From: an uncultured Acidobacteriota bacterium
GTDB taxonomy: Bacteria > Acidobacteriota > Terriglobia > Bryobacterales > Bryobacteraceae
Assembly: GCA_902826685.1 (NCBI GenBank)
Contig: CADEFT010000007.1
Span: forward strand, 1 to 64,000
Direction of reading: 5' to 3'
DNA: 64,000 nt
This document shows, one piece after another, positions 1 through 8,230 of the stretch (within the stretch, counting starts at the first letter, position 1; every line of letters begins with the position of its first letter). The position numbers were made by a program, and so were the translations under genes. The notes beneath the pieces are model-generated. The model searched no databases. It had not been told where the DNA came from and worked only from the letters and a program-made list of their open reading frames with translations.

Positions 1-476
1 CCGCCGAAGTTGCCCCCGTACTGGCGCGAACCCGGCTCGGTGAACTCTTCGATGTTCGGCCGGCCGTATTGCTGCAGTTCAATACCCGCCGTGATAAACG
101 GCCGGAAGCGCTCCCCGGCGGGCATGAAGTAGGCCAAACCGTTGAAGGCGCCCTGGCGCAACTTGATCTTCGCACTGCGGATGACGTCGGCCGTCGCGCC
201 GCTCGGCCGGATCGCGGTTTCCAGAATCGGACGAGCCTCGGCCGCCGACAACTCAAATCCGTAGTATCCCTTGGTATTCCAGGTGGCCCGGAGACCCGCT
301 CCCTTGCCGGGCTTCAGCCTCGTGTGAAGATCCCTGGCCGTTGCCTGCAGCGAACCCAAACCGCCCGAAGCGCTCATGCGGAAGTATCCGTAAAAGGGCG
401 AAATTTCATAGCGCTGAGCGCTGGCGCACACCGCCAGCATCATGAACAAACCCGTCGCCCGAAGAATTCTGATCAT
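1..476 (-). CDS. Outer-membrane beta-barrel protein, N-terminal part (runs off left edge)
   Basis: I read this frame by hand on the minus strand; it opens with ATG at 476 and stays open to base 1, giving 158 residues. The first ~20 residues form a signal peptide ending in Ala-Ser-Ala. The mature part starts with a short aromatic strand (YEISPFYGYFRM) and continues as alternating amphipathic strands rich in Tyr, Phe and Gly, as in OmpA/OmpW-type small barrels of 180-220 residues. The role is probably structural in the outer membrane; no ligand can be named. An AAGG sequence lies just upstream of the ATG. The last third is outside the window. Confidence 0.7.
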   Translation of the reverse strand, partial: MIRILRATGLFMMLAVCASAQRYEISPFYGYFRMSASGGLGSLQATARDLHTRLKPGKGAGLRATWNTKGYYGFELSAAEARPILETAIRPSGATADVIRSAKIKLRQGAFNGLAYFMPAGERFRPFITAGIELQQYGRPNIEEFTEPGSRQYGGNFG

Positions 477-564
477 ACCTGCCTTGACTAGCTTGTGAGA
501 CGGAAGACCGCCGATCCAACCTCAAATTATGGCACGGGCCGCCGCGCCGGCAATCCGCGTAGTG

Positions 565-570
565 TAAAAT
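565..570 (+). promoter_or_regulatory. Putative -10 element for the FAA-hydrolase gene
   Basis: TAAAAT at 565-570 is followed by a GGAGGG ribosome-binding site at 576-581 and the ATG at 593. No convincing -35 element is seen 17 bases upstream. The same TAGTGTAAAAT string recurs before the PQQ dehydrogenase at 5225-5235. Confidence 0.4.
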
Positions 571-592
571 CCACTGGAGGGTTTGAGCCACC

Positions 593-1432
593 ATGACCAC
601 CAGACGTAGTTTCCAGGGTTCGATGCTCGCATCGCTTGCCGCGTCCCCCGCCGCCGCCGCCCCCGCCGTGACGCGCTACGTACGCATCCAGCACAAAGGC
701 AAGATCGTTCATGCCGTCGAGGAAGCGGGCGAAGTCCGCGTGATTCAGGGCGATCTGTTCGGCGCCCACAAAGTCACCAGTGAGAAGTACAAGCTGGCCG
801 ATGTGAAGCTGCTGTTCCCCATCGTGCCGCCCAAGGCCCTCGCCGTCGGATTGAACTACAAAAGCCATTTGGGTAACCGTCCCGCGCCCAAGCAGCCCGA
901 AATCTTCTATAAGCCCATCACCTGCCTCTGCCATCCCGGCGACCCCATCGTCATTCCGCGAGAATCGAAGAACACCCACTATGAGGGCGAGATCGTCGTC
1001 GTCATCGGAAAGAAACTGGTGAACGCCACCCGCGACCAGGCCATCGACGGCATCTTCGGAGTCACCTGCGGCAACGACGTCAGCGAGCGCGACTGGCAGA
1101 ACGGGCCGGAGAAAGATCTGCAATGGTGGCGCGCCAAGGGAGCCGACACCTTCGGCCCCATGGGTCCCGCCATCGTACGCGGCTTGAACTACGGCAAGCT
1201 GCTGCTCGAAACGCGCCTCAACGGCAAATCGGTTCAGAAGCAGTACACGTCCGACCTGTTGTTCGATTGCCCGGCGATTGTGAGCTACGTCAGCAAGTAC
1301 GTCACGCTGACGCCCGGCGACGTCATCTTCACTGGCACCCCCGGCTCCACGCAGAAGATGTCGCCCGGCGACGTGGTGGAAGTGGAGATCGAAGGAGTCG
1401 GGATTCTGAAGAACACCATTAAGGCCGCCTAG
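593..1432 (+). CDS. Fumarylacetoacetate hydrolase family protein
   Basis: The family cleaves or hydrates beta-diketo/2-oxo acids (fumarylpyruvate, 2-oxohept-3-enedioate type) in aromatic and sugar-acid breakdown. The 279 residues cover a full single FAA domain: AVGLNYKSH, then the metal-binding stretch HYEGEIVVVIG with its two Glu, then GNDVSERDWQ supplying the Asp, and the family C-terminal signature GDVIFTGTP. The start has a strong GGAGGG site. The first 25 residues (TTRRSF followed by an Ala-rich run) look like a twin-arginine leader, which is unusual for this cytoplasmic family. The gene is monocistronic and its stop overlaps the convergent roadblock gene by 4 bases. The substrate cannot be told from sequence. 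Confidence 0.88.
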   Translation: MTTRRSFQGSMLASLAASPAAAAPAVTRYVRIQHKGKIVHAVEEAGEVRVIQGDLFGAHKVTSEKYKLADVKLLFPIVPPKALAVGLNYKSHLGNRPAPKQPEIFYKPITCLCHPGDPIVIPRESKNTHYEGEIVVVIGKKLVNATRDQAIDGIFGVTCGNDVSERDWQNGPEKDLQWWRAKGADTFGPMGPAIVRGLNYGKLLLETRLNGKSVQKQYTSDLLFDCPAIVSYVSKYVTLTPGDVIFTGTPGSTQKMSPGDVVEVEIEGVGILKNTIKAA

Positions 1433-1824
1433 GCCGCGCGGAACTCGAATCCGGCCGAGGCGATCCGGTCGCCGATCTCCTTGGCCGCCCACCGCGCTTC
1501 CAGGTGAATCAGACCCGTGTTGGCGCCCACCTGGCCGATAACGGCCAGCACCGCTTTATTGCCGGCATTGTAGAGAAAGATCTGCCCTTCCGAACCGACC
1601 AGGCTGACCTCGGTCAGCGGTCCCGTGTTGAGCGATTCACTCACCCGCCTGCCGACGCTTGCCGCCGCGGCCGCCATGGCGGCGAACCGTTTGGCGTCGA
1701 TTTCCGGCGGCAGGTGCGCCAGAATCGGCTGCCCGTCGCTCGAAGCCAGCAGGACGCCGGCCAGGTCGGGCACGGTCGCTCGAAGATTCTCAATGTCCTT
1801 CTCAATCGCTTCGAGACTTGCCAT
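1429..1824 (-). CDS. Roadblock/LC7 domain protein
   Basis: 131 residues, the normal length for one roadblock/LC7 domain (MglB-like). The N-terminal helix (EAIEKDIENLRATVPDL) is followed by the GVLLASSDGQPI strand-turn, a long Ala-rich helix, and the central strands ending GNKAVLAVIGQ. Family members dimerise and regulate small Ras-like GTPases such as MglA, or act as scaffolds. No GTPase gene is next to it here, so it may act on one elsewhere or have a different partner. It converges on the FAA-hydrolase gene with a 4-base overlap. No clear ribosome-binding site is seen before the ATG. Confidence 0.8.
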   Translation of the reverse strand: MASLEAIEKDIENLRATVPDLAGVLLASSDGQPILAHLPPEIDAKRFAAMAAAAASVGRRVSESLNTGPLTEVSLVGSEGQIFLYNAGNKAVLAVIGQVGANTGLIHLEARWAAKEIGDRIASAGFEFRAA

Positions 1825-1861
1825 TTGGTATCTGCGCTGCCATCGACGGCTTAGGGGAATG

Positions 1862-1898
1862 ACTTTAGACGTCTGCGCTTCGGCGCGGCTAAAGTTTT
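1862..1898 (+). terminator. UUCG-capped hairpin followed by a T-run
   Basis: The outer stem ACTTTAG/CTAAAGT (1862-1868 with 1889-1895) encloses an inner hairpin GCGC-TTCG-GCGC (1875-1886), the very stable UUCG tetraloop, and TTTT follows at 1895-1898. This matches an intrinsic terminator reading rightward. No plus-strand gene ends just upstream, so it would stop transcription running antisense through the roadblock gene. It could instead be a dispersed repeat element. Confidence 0.5.
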
Positions 1899-2012
1899 GC
1901 TCCGTTCCATCGATGGTTGGTAAAGGACTCCCAACCGGAAAAACTCGGGCCTTTCCCTTCTGGAATTTCCCGCGTCTGCTCTTTAGGATGGGGAAGTGAG
2001 GAGCTTGTGCCC

Positions 2013-2672
2013 ATGGCTTGTCAGGTCTGCGGAAAGCCGGCGGCGCCCCAACCGGGCGTGGACCGGCGTTTTTGCGGGCTTGCCCACCAGCAGCACTTCG
2101 AGCGGGAACAGGACCGCGCCGGATTGAACTCGCTGCTCACCAGGCTGCAACAGGACGACCGCGCGAGCCGCGTCGAAGCGGTAGCGCGCACGGTCTCGAT
2201 GATCGGACGGACCACGCTGGGCGACTGTCCTTCACCTGCCCGGATCTTGCTTCCCATGCCCATGGCCCGGGAAATATGCTGGCCCTCGGGCACTGGCATC
2301 GCCCTCGCTCCGGCGGGCTTCGATCCCTGCCTGGCGCCGTCCACCCTGATCGTCGAAGTGGCCGCCCCCACGCCAATGAATCCGGACGAAGTACCGGCGC
2401 TGCGTCCCCCGGCCCCACTCGAGAGTCGCGTGGCCTTCGATCCGGTCGAGTTCCTGGGCCCGCCGCCCAGGCTTCCCGCCTTCGTCAATTTTCCTTTGCG
2501 CTATCGCTACTTCGGCGAGTTGGCGCCTGCCGCCGGACCGGCGCCCGCCGGTGCGCCAGCCGTCGCGGTGCTGGAACCGGAGCCCGTGGTTCCCGTTCAG
2601 ACTCCTTCGGCGCTGGCGGATGTTTTAGCCAACATGGTGACTCTCCTCAAAGGAGGCAAGCAATGCAAGTGA
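2013..2672 (+). CDS. Zinc-finger-like, proline-rich protein of unknown function
   Basis: 219 residues. The ATG at 2013 is chosen over an upstream in-frame ATG at 1917 because GAGGAG lies 9 bases before it. The first 30 residues hold CQVCGKP and RFCGLAHQQH, a C-x2-C ... C-x3-H arrangement like a small zinc ribbon. The rest is low complexity and rich in Pro and Ala, with no recognisable catalytic motif. The gene end overlaps the start of the TPR gene by 10 bases in another frame, so the two are translationally coupled and probably work together. I do not recognise the family. Confidence 0.6.
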   Translation: MACQVCGKPAAPQPGVDRRFCGLAHQQHFEREQDRAGLNSLLTRLQQDDRASRVEAVARTVSMIGRTTLGDCPSPARILLPMPMAREICWPSGTGIALAPAGFDPCLAPSTLIVEVAAPTPMNPDEVPALRPPAPLESRVAFDPVEFLGPPPRLPAFVNFPLRYRYFGELAPAAGPAPAGAPAVAVLEPEPVVPVQTPSALADVLANMVTLLKGGKQCK

Positions 2673-4129
2673 TTCAGGATCGTCATTGGGTCTGGTACGT
2701 CGATGACGACCTCATCCCGGCGCTGCTCGCGGTCGAGCCCGGTAACCCGGAGCTGGAGCGCCGCGCGGCGTGCTGCCCGGCCTTTGTCGAGGCCGTGCGG
2801 TGCCATCGCGAAGGCCGCCTGAATGACGCCATCCGCGTTCTCGAAGAAGGCGCGGCCGAGCGCCGCCACGCCGGCGAATGCTATGCCGGAGCGGGCCAGA
2901 TCTACTTCGAACAACAGCGCTACGAAGAGGCCGCCCGCGTTTTCGAGGCCGCCGCCGCCGCCGTGCCTCCTCATCCGGCCGCGCGCTTCAATCAGGCCGT
3001 TTGCCTCGAAAAAATGCGCCGCTACCGCGACGCCGCTCTCGCCTTCGAGAAGGCGGCGCAACTGGAATCGAACGGCACCGCCACCATCCTCGGTCTGGCG
3101 CATTGCCTGCTATGCATGCGGTCGCTCGAACCCGCCCTCGCCACTTTTGAACGCTGCCTGGAAATCGACCACCGGCACTTTCAAGCCCGGTTCGGCCGCG
3201 CCGCCGCGCTGCAGTTACTGGAGCGCTACGACGAAGCCCTCGACGTCTACGGTGAGCTACTCATGGAGCGGCCCGCCGATGAGGACGTCCTCGCCAACCT
3301 GATTTCGATGTCCATCACGCGCGGCGATCTCGAAGCCGCCCGCCGCCACTCGGAAAAACTTCGCGCCCTGAAGCCGGACCATCGTGCCGCGCTCGAAGGA
3401 CTGGCCGCCGCCGCGCTCGCCGCTCAGGACTATCCGTCCGCGGCCAAATACTGCGTCAAGCTGACCGAAGTCGAGCCCGAACTCATGGAAGCCTGGTTCA
3501 ACCTCGGCATCGCCTCGCAAAAACTCGGCCGCCTCGAATGGGCCGCCAAGGCTTTGAAACGCGCCTCCGAACTGCGCCCCGATCAGGCCGTGATCCACAC
3601 CTGCCTCGGTGCCGTACTGCAATTGAAAGGCGATTGGGAAGGCGCCGCCGCCGCGTTCGCCCTGGCGCTGAAAGTCGCGCCGAACCACCTCGAAGCCCTA
3701 TGGGGATTGGAACAGGCCTGCGAGCAGACCAGCGCATCCTCAAAGGCCGAAAAGGTTCTGGAGCAGATCCTCACCGTCACCGCCGACTCGCCCGAAGCCT
3801 GGTTTCGCCTGGGCTGGTTCCGCGCCCAGCGGCAGGCATGGGCTCCCGCCGCCGCCGCCTTCGAACGCTGTTCCCGGCTGCGCGACGATTGGGCCGATGC
3901 CTTCCTCAATCTGGGTATCGCGCAACTGAAGCTTGGCGACGAAGACGCCGCGCGCGCTTCCTTTCAGGCGGCCGGCGGCACGGGACAACCGGTCGCGCAA
4001 GCCGCCGAACAATCCAACTTCACCAACGCGCTCGTCAACCTCGGCCACGCCCTGCGCGGTCTCGGCAAAGAGAAGGAAGCGCGCGAGTGCTGGTCGATGG
4101 CGGCGGAAACGCTCTCTTCCGGCCAGTAG
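2663..4129 (+). CDS. Tetratricopeptide-repeat protein
   Basis: 488 residues. The ATG at 2663 has AAAGGAGG 6 bases upstream, inside the end of the preceding gene. From about residue 75 to the C-terminus there are at least ten TPR-like helical pairs with the A-x2-F/Y-x-A-L/A pattern (for example YEEAARVFEAA, YDEALDVYGELL, WEGAAAAFALAL). There is no signal peptide or membrane segment, so it is a cytoplasmic scaffold. The N-terminal ~35 residues (VWYVDDDLIPALL) are not TPR. The partner is most likely the zinc-finger protein encoded just upstream. Confidence 0.85.
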   Translation: MQVIQDRHWVWYVDDDLIPALLAVEPGNPELERRAACCPAFVEAVRCHREGRLNDAIRVLEEGAAERRHAGECYAGAGQIYFEQQRYEEAARVFEAAAAAVPPHPAARFNQAVCLEKMRRYRDAALAFEKAAQLESNGTATILGLAHCLLCMRSLEPALATFERCLEIDHRHFQARFGRAAALQLLERYDEALDVYGELLMERPADEDVLANLISMSITRGDLEAARRHSEKLRALKPDHRAALEGLAAAALAAQDYPSAAKYCVKLTEVEPELMEAWFNLGIASQKLGRLEWAAKALKRASELRPDQAVIHTCLGAVLQLKGDWEGAAAAFALALKVAPNHLEALWGLEQACEQTSASSKAEKVLEQILTVTADSPEAWFRLGWFRAQRQAWAPAAAAFERCSRLRDDWADAFLNLGIAQLKLGDEDAARASFQAAGGTGQPVAQAAEQSNFTNALVNLGHALRGLGKEKEARECWSMAAETLSSGQ

Positions 4130-4130
4130 T

Positions 4131-4457
4131 TCATCCCTTGCCTGGCGGCGGTCCGAACACCACCATCACCGTCAGCCGCGCCGGCCCGCTATTTCGCATC
4201 GAGTGCATCACGCCCGCGCGCGCCAGCACCACGTCGCCCGCCGTCACCGCAGCCGTTTCTTCCCCCACCGTCGCCTCGCCTGCGCCTTCCAGCACCACAT
4301 ACAGCTTGTCCTGATCGGCGTGCACATGCGCTTTATGCTCCTGGCCGGGCTCAAAACAATTCAGCCCGGCATAGAGGTAATCCCCCGCCGCGATCGTCGC
4401 CTTCCCCATCTTTTCAGAGGCGAACTGCGCCAGGGAGGCGGCATTCTTGATGATCAT
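4131..4457 (-). CDS. Small single-domain cupin
   Basis: 108 residues. I start it at ATG 4457, which overlaps the upstream stop as ATGA; a longer in-frame start at 4478 would lie inside the neighbour. The cupin core is visible: PGQEHKAHVH gives the H-x-H metal pair, followed by LYVVLEGAG, and the second half motif GDVVLARAGVMHSM gives the third His. Such small cupins bind a metal and act as dioxygenases, isomerases or sugar-binding folds; the substrate is not predictable. It is the last gene of a three-gene minus-strand unit. Confidence 0.8.
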   Translation of the reverse strand: MIIKNAASLAQFASEKMGKATIAAGDYLYAGLNCFEPGQEHKAHVHADQDKLYVVLEGAGEATVGEETAAVTAGDVVLARAGVMHSMRNSGPARLTVMVVFGPPPGKG

Positions 4458-4723
4458 CGTGGCAGCTCCGAATCCCACGGCCGATAGCCGTTGGCGGTAA
4501 TGTACTCGCGGGCGCGCGCTTCAATCGAAGGATCCACGTAGAAGAACGCGCCCACGCGCTCGGTCTGAAATACGACGCCGCCGCGATAGCGGTCCGGCTC
4601 GACATAGTAGTCGAACTCGGCGGTGGTGAGCAGTTCTTCGAGGGCCAGCGCCTCCTTCAGCTTCTTCGCGATATAGATGAGCGACAGCTCCCGGTCTCCA
4701 AAGAACTCCCCTTCGCGCCGCAT
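4454..4723 (-). CDS. Conserved small protein of unknown function
   Basis: 89 residues with ATG at 4723. It has charged helices (LIYIAKKLKEALALEELL) and then an aromatic-rich beta part (FDYYVEPDRYRGG, GAFFYVD). There is no signal peptide, cysteine motif or membrane segment. It overlaps the cupin gene by ATGA and follows the 147-residue gene by 6 bases, so all three are co-transcribed. I do not recognise the family. The composition resembles a small ferredoxin-like fold, but that is a guess. Confidence 0.6.
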   Translation of the reverse strand: MRREGEFFGDRELSLIYIAKKLKEALALEELLTTAEFDYYVEPDRYRGGVVFQTERVGAFFYVDPSIEARAREYITANGYRPWDSELPR

Positions 4724-4729
4724 CGCTCT

Positions 4730-5173
4730 TTATCGAACCATGTTGCGCACCATGGCCGCAAACGTGTCGTAGGCTTCCGGCGAATGCCCGTTCATATACG
4801 TCCCCATGCGGCCGGCCACCGCTTCCAGGTTGTGATAGAGCCGCGTATTCTTGCGCGCCTGGCGCAGCGACGGAACCAGTTCCCGGATCTTCTCCCAAAC
4901 CAGCAGCAATTCGCCTCCGCTTTGAAAGAACAGTTCCTCGTTGAGCACGCCCTGGCCGATAAAGCTCGCCACCATTTCCCAATAGCTGGTCACCATCCGG
5001 AAATACGCGTTCGGTCCCGAACCGGGCGGGCACGCCTTGTTGAACTCCTCCACGGTCGAAACCGGCTTGAACGAGCTGGTGAACCACTGGCGCGCCTCGC
5101 GCATCTTGTCCTCGCGCCGGATCTCGTAGAGGCGCAGCACCAGATTCACGTCGTCGTATGTTGCTTTGGGCAT
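4730..5173 (-). CDS. Conserved all-helical protein of unknown function
   Basis: 147 residues with ATG at 5173. The sequence is predicted to be almost entirely helical (YDDVNLVLRLYEIRREDKM, YFRMVTSYWEMVASFI, ELLLVWEKIRELV, EAYDTFAAMVRNM), with several Trp and Tyr and no signal peptide. This suggests a small soluble helical bundle. It is the first gene of the unit with the 89-residue protein and the cupin. No catalytic motif is seen. Confidence 0.6.
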   Translation of the reverse strand: MPKATYDDVNLVLRLYEIRREDKMREARQWFTSSFKPVSTVEEFNKACPPGSGPNAYFRMVTSYWEMVASFIGQGVLNEELFFQSGGELLLVWEKIRELVPSLRQARKNTRLYHNLEAVAGRMGTYMNGHSPEAYDTFAAMVRNMVR

Positions 5174-5224
5174 GCTTCGAGGCTAGCAAACCGCCCCGCC
5201 GTTCCCACGGAACCGGCGCGTCGA

Positions 5225-5235
5225 TAGTGTAAAAT
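5225..5235 (+). promoter_or_regulatory. Putative -10 region placing the start near or at the ATG
   Basis: TAGTGTAAAAT at 5225-5235 ends only 8 bases before the ATG at 5244, and there is no Shine-Dalgarno sequence between them. Transcription would start at or next to the ATG, giving a leaderless mRNA. Confidence 0.45.
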
Positions 5236-5243
5236 TGCCGTCC

Positions 5244-7193
5244 ATGGCGAAGTGGTGGATCGTGTTCCCGCTGTTCACTGGAGCGCTCAGTGCGCAGCCG
5301 TTATTCAACCAGCACTGCGCCGTCTGTCATGGCGCGGCGGGCGAAGGCGGCTCCGGACCCGATCTCACCAGCCCCGCCTGGCACGCCGCCATGACAGACG
5401 CCGATCTGGCTCGTGTCATCCGCGACGGAATCCCCCGAACCGCCATGCCGGCCTTCGGCTCGCGCCTCTCCAACCCGGAGATCGCCGCGCTGGTGGCATC
5501 GGTGCGCAAGCTTCAAGCCGACACTGTGCCCGACACGCGCTTCCCCGCCCCGAAGATCGACGTCACCCCCCAGCGTCTGTTGAACTCCGGCTCCGAAACC
5601 GCCAACTGGCTGATGTACGGCCTCGACTACACCAACCAGCGCTTCAGTCCCCTTAAGCAGATCACACGCGCCAACGTGAAGAACCTGGTCACGGCGTGGA
5701 CGTTTCAAACGGGTGTGCCCGATGGGCTGCAGGCCACGCCGCTGGTGGTGGATGGCGTGATCTATCTCACCTCGTCCTGGAATCACGTCTTCGCTATCGA
5801 CGCGCGCACCGGACGCGAGATCTGGCATTACAAGCGCCGCCTGCCGGCGCAATTGAAATACTGCTGCGGCCCGGTGAATCGCGGCGTCGCCGTCAGCGGC
5901 TCGATGGTGTACCTCACCACTCTCGACGCGCACCTGGTGGCCTTGGATGCCGCCACCGGCCGCGTGCGATGGGATGTCGTGATGGCGCGCGTCGAAGACA
6001 ACTTCAGCGCCACCTCGCCGCCGCTGATTGCCGGCGGCAAAGTAATCGCGGGCATCGCCGGAGGAGATTTCGCCAGCCGCGGCTTCATCGACGCCTACGA
6101 CGAAAGGACCGGTGCGAAGCTGTGGCGTTTCTACACCATTCCGGATACCGGCGAACCGGGCGTTGAAACCTGGAGCGGCGATTCTCACAAAACCGGCGGC
6201 GCCGCCACCTGGATGAATGGATCCTTCGACCCCGCCTTGAACCTGGTCTACTGGGGCACCGGCAACCCGTTTCCCGATTACGACGGCGACGTGCGCGAAG
6301 GAGACAATCTTTACTCGGATTCGGTCGTGGCGCTCGACGCTTCCACCGGCAAACTTCGCTGGCACTATCAATTCACGCCGCACGATGTCTGGGACTATGA
6401 CGGCGTCAACGAAATGGTTCTTCTGGATCTGAACTGGCAGGGTCAAACCGTCAAGGCCCTGGTGCATGCCGACCGCAACGGCCACTTCTACGCGCTCGAC
6501 CGCTCAACCGGCCGCTTCCTTTATGCCAAGCCATTCGTGCGCGTCACCTGGGCGACGGGATTCGATAGCGCCGGCCGGCCCAGGATCGACCCGAAAATGA
6601 TTCCAACTTACGAAGGTGTGACCGTGTGCCCCGGCGCCGCCGGCGGCAAGGAATGGAATGCCATGTCCTTCAGCCCGGTCACGCGGCTGGTCTATGTTCC
6701 GGCCATCGAAAACTGCGCCAACTTCTACAACTATGGCGCCAGGGCGAAGGAGAAGAACCTTCCGCCCGGCCCCAATGGATTCCGCTATCTGCCCGGCAAG
6801 GCCTACGGCAAACTGGCCGCCATCAAAGCGGACACGGGAGAAATCGCCTGGGAACAGCGCATGCGCACACCGATGGGCGCGGGCACGCTGGTCACCGCCG
6901 GCGGCCTGGTTTTCACCGGCGACGCGGAAGGGAATTTTCTCGCCTATGGAGCCGAAGACGGAGAGCCGCTATGGTCGTTTCAGACCGGCTCCGGCATCCG
7001 CTCCGCCGCCGTCACCTATCAGCTCGACGGCGTGCAGTATATCGCCATCCCTGCAGGCATGGGCGGCGCCGTGGGCGGCTACACCGGCGCGGGCGCCCCC
7101 TGGATGAAGGGTTACCGCACAGGCGATACCATGTTTGTGTTCGCCCTCTTTGAAGCCGGGCGATCGAATCAATTTCACGGCGGACGGAAATGA
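5244..7193 (+). CDS. Cytochrome c-PQQ-dependent dehydrogenase (methanol/ethanol family)
   Basis: A 649-residue periplasmic quinoprotein. The order is signal peptide (1-17), cytochrome c domain with C25-A-V-C28-H29 and the likely axial Met68 in TAMPAFG, then an eight-bladed PQQ propeller from about residue 105. The propeller carries the vicinal cysteine pair C207-C208 ([10 protein letters not shown]), a hallmark of quinoprotein alcohol dehydrogenases that forms the disulfide over [17 protein letters not shown] and DVWDYDG follow. The haem domain is N-terminal, whereas classical type II enzymes carry it at the C-terminus. It should oxidise an alcohol or sugar and pass electrons internally to haem. 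It overlaps the next gene by ATGA. A TTG at 5235 is a weaker alternative start. Confidence 0.9.
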   Translation: MAKWWIVFPLFTGALSAQPLFNQHCAVCHGAAGEGGSGPDLTSPAWHAAMTDADLARVIRDGIPRTAMPAFGSRLSNPEIAALVASVRKLQADTVPDTRFPAPKIDVTPQRLLNSGSETANWLMYGLDYTNQRFSPLKQITRANVKNLVTAWTFQTGVPDGLQATPLVVDGVIYLTSSWNHVFAIDARTGREIWHYKRRLPAQLKYCCGPVNRGVAVSGSMVYLTTLDAHLVALDAATGRVRWDVVMARVEDNFSATSPPLIAGGKVIAGIAGGDFASRGFIDAYDERTGAKLWRFYTIPDTGEPGVETWSGDSHKTGGAATWMNGSFDPALNLVYWGTGNPFPDYDGDVREGDNLYSDSVVALDASTGKLRWHYQFTPHDVWDYDGVNEMVLLDLNWQGQTVKALVHADRNGHFYALDRSTGRFLYAKPFVRVTWATGFDSAGRPRIDPKMIPTYEGVTVCPGAAGGKEWNAMSFSPVTRLVYVPAIENCANFYNYGARAKEKNLPPGPNGFRYLPGKAYGKLAAIKADTGEIAWEQRMRTPMGAGTLVTAGGLVFTGDAEGNFLAYGAEDGEPLWSFQTGSGIRSAAVTYQLDGVQYIAIPAGMGGAVGGYTGAGAPWMKGYRTGDTMFVFALFEAGRSNQFHGGRK

Positions 7194-8230
7194 AACCTTA
7201 TCGCGTAGGCGTCGTTGGCCTGGGTTGGGTCGCGGGCGCTCACATTGAAACCTTCAAGAAAATTCCCGGAGTGGAAGTGGCGGGCGTCAGTACACGCCGC
7301 CATTGGACCGGCGAATCCCTGCAGCAGAAATTCGGCGTGCCGATGCGCGCCTACGCAAGCTACGAGGAGATGCTGGCGGATCCCTCCATCGACGTCATCG
7401 ACATCTGCACGCCGCATCCCCTGCACGCCGCGCAGGCCATCGCCGCGGCGCAGGCGGGCAAACACCTCATCATCGAAAAGCCGGTGGCCACCAGTTGGCG
7501 CGACGTCTCGGCCGTTCGCGACGCGGTGCACGCCGCCAAGGTAAAGACATGCGTCTGCTTTGAGCTGCGCTACAGCCGCCAGGCCATCGCCATTCGCGCC
7601 GCCATCGACAAGGATCTGCTTGGCGAGCTGCATTACGGCGAAGTCGACTACTTCCACGCCATCGGCCCCTGGTACGGGCAGTATGAATGGAACATCAAGA
7701 AAGAATTCGGCTCGAGCGCGCTGCTCACCGCCGGCTGCCACGCCATGGATCTGCTGCTCTACTACATGCCCGGCGGCGTGGCCGAGGTAACCAGCTACCA
7801 GGCCCGATCCTCAAGCAAATACTTCAAGGCCTACGAATACGCCACCACTTCCGTGTCGCTGCTCAAGTACGCCGACGGCCGCGTGGGCAAAGTGGCCGCC
7901 GTCATCGACTGCCTGCAGCCCTACTACTTCCACATGCACCTGATCGGAAGCAACGGCACCGTGCTCGACGACAAGTTCACTTCGCTCAATTGGGAAGGCA
8001 TGGGCCGCGACCGCTGGGGCTCGCTCGGCGTCCCCGTGGTCGACTCCGGCGACGTGAGCGATCATCCCTATCTGCCCCAGTTCTGGGCCTTCTTCGACGG
8101 CCTGCGGCAGGACAAACCGATGCCGAAGACCGATATCGATGCCGCCGTCGAGACCCATCGGGTCTGCTTCGCCGCCGATCGCTCCGCCGAACTCGGCCGC
8201 CCCGTGAAACTGGCGGAGCTTGACGCTTGA
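7190..8230 (+). CDS. Gfo/Idh/MocA family NAD(P)-dependent oxidoreductase
   Basis: 346 residues. The N-terminal Rossmann fold shows [16 protein letters not shown] (a G-x-G-x2-A dinucleotide loop). The family EKPVA motif (Lys as catalytic acid/base) comes near residue 100. The C-terminal alpha/beta domain contains [20 protein letters not shown] with the conserved His. Family members oxidise or epimerise sugar and inositol hydroxyls. The ATG lies inside the stop of the PQQ dehydrogenase (ATGA), and the stop overlaps the TTG of the next gene, so the three oxidoreductases form one operon, probably for oxidative breakdown of a sugar or polyol. Confidence 0.9.
   Translation: MKPYRVGVVGLGWVAGAHIETFKKIPGVEVAGVSTRRHWTGESLQQKFGVPMRAYASYEEMLADPSIDVIDICTPHPLHAAQAIAAAQAGKHLIIEKPVATSWRDVSAVRDAVHAAKVKTCVCFELRYSRQAIAIRAAIDKDLLGELHYGEVDYFHAIGPWYGQYEWNIKKEFGSSALLTAGCHAMDLLLYYMPGGVAEVTSYQARSSSKYFKAYEYATTSVSLLKYADGRVGKVAAVIDCLQPYYFHMHLIGSNGTVLDDKFTSLNWEGMGRDRWGSLGVPVVDSGDVSDHPYLPQFWAFFDGLRQDKPMPKTDIDAAVETHRVCFAADRSAELGRPVKLAELDA

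Noticed and set aside
5301..6485. 394-residue minus-strand frame inside the PQQ dehydrogenase gene
   Set aside because: Shadow frame; the plus-strand gene has haem, vicinal Cys and propeller motifs.
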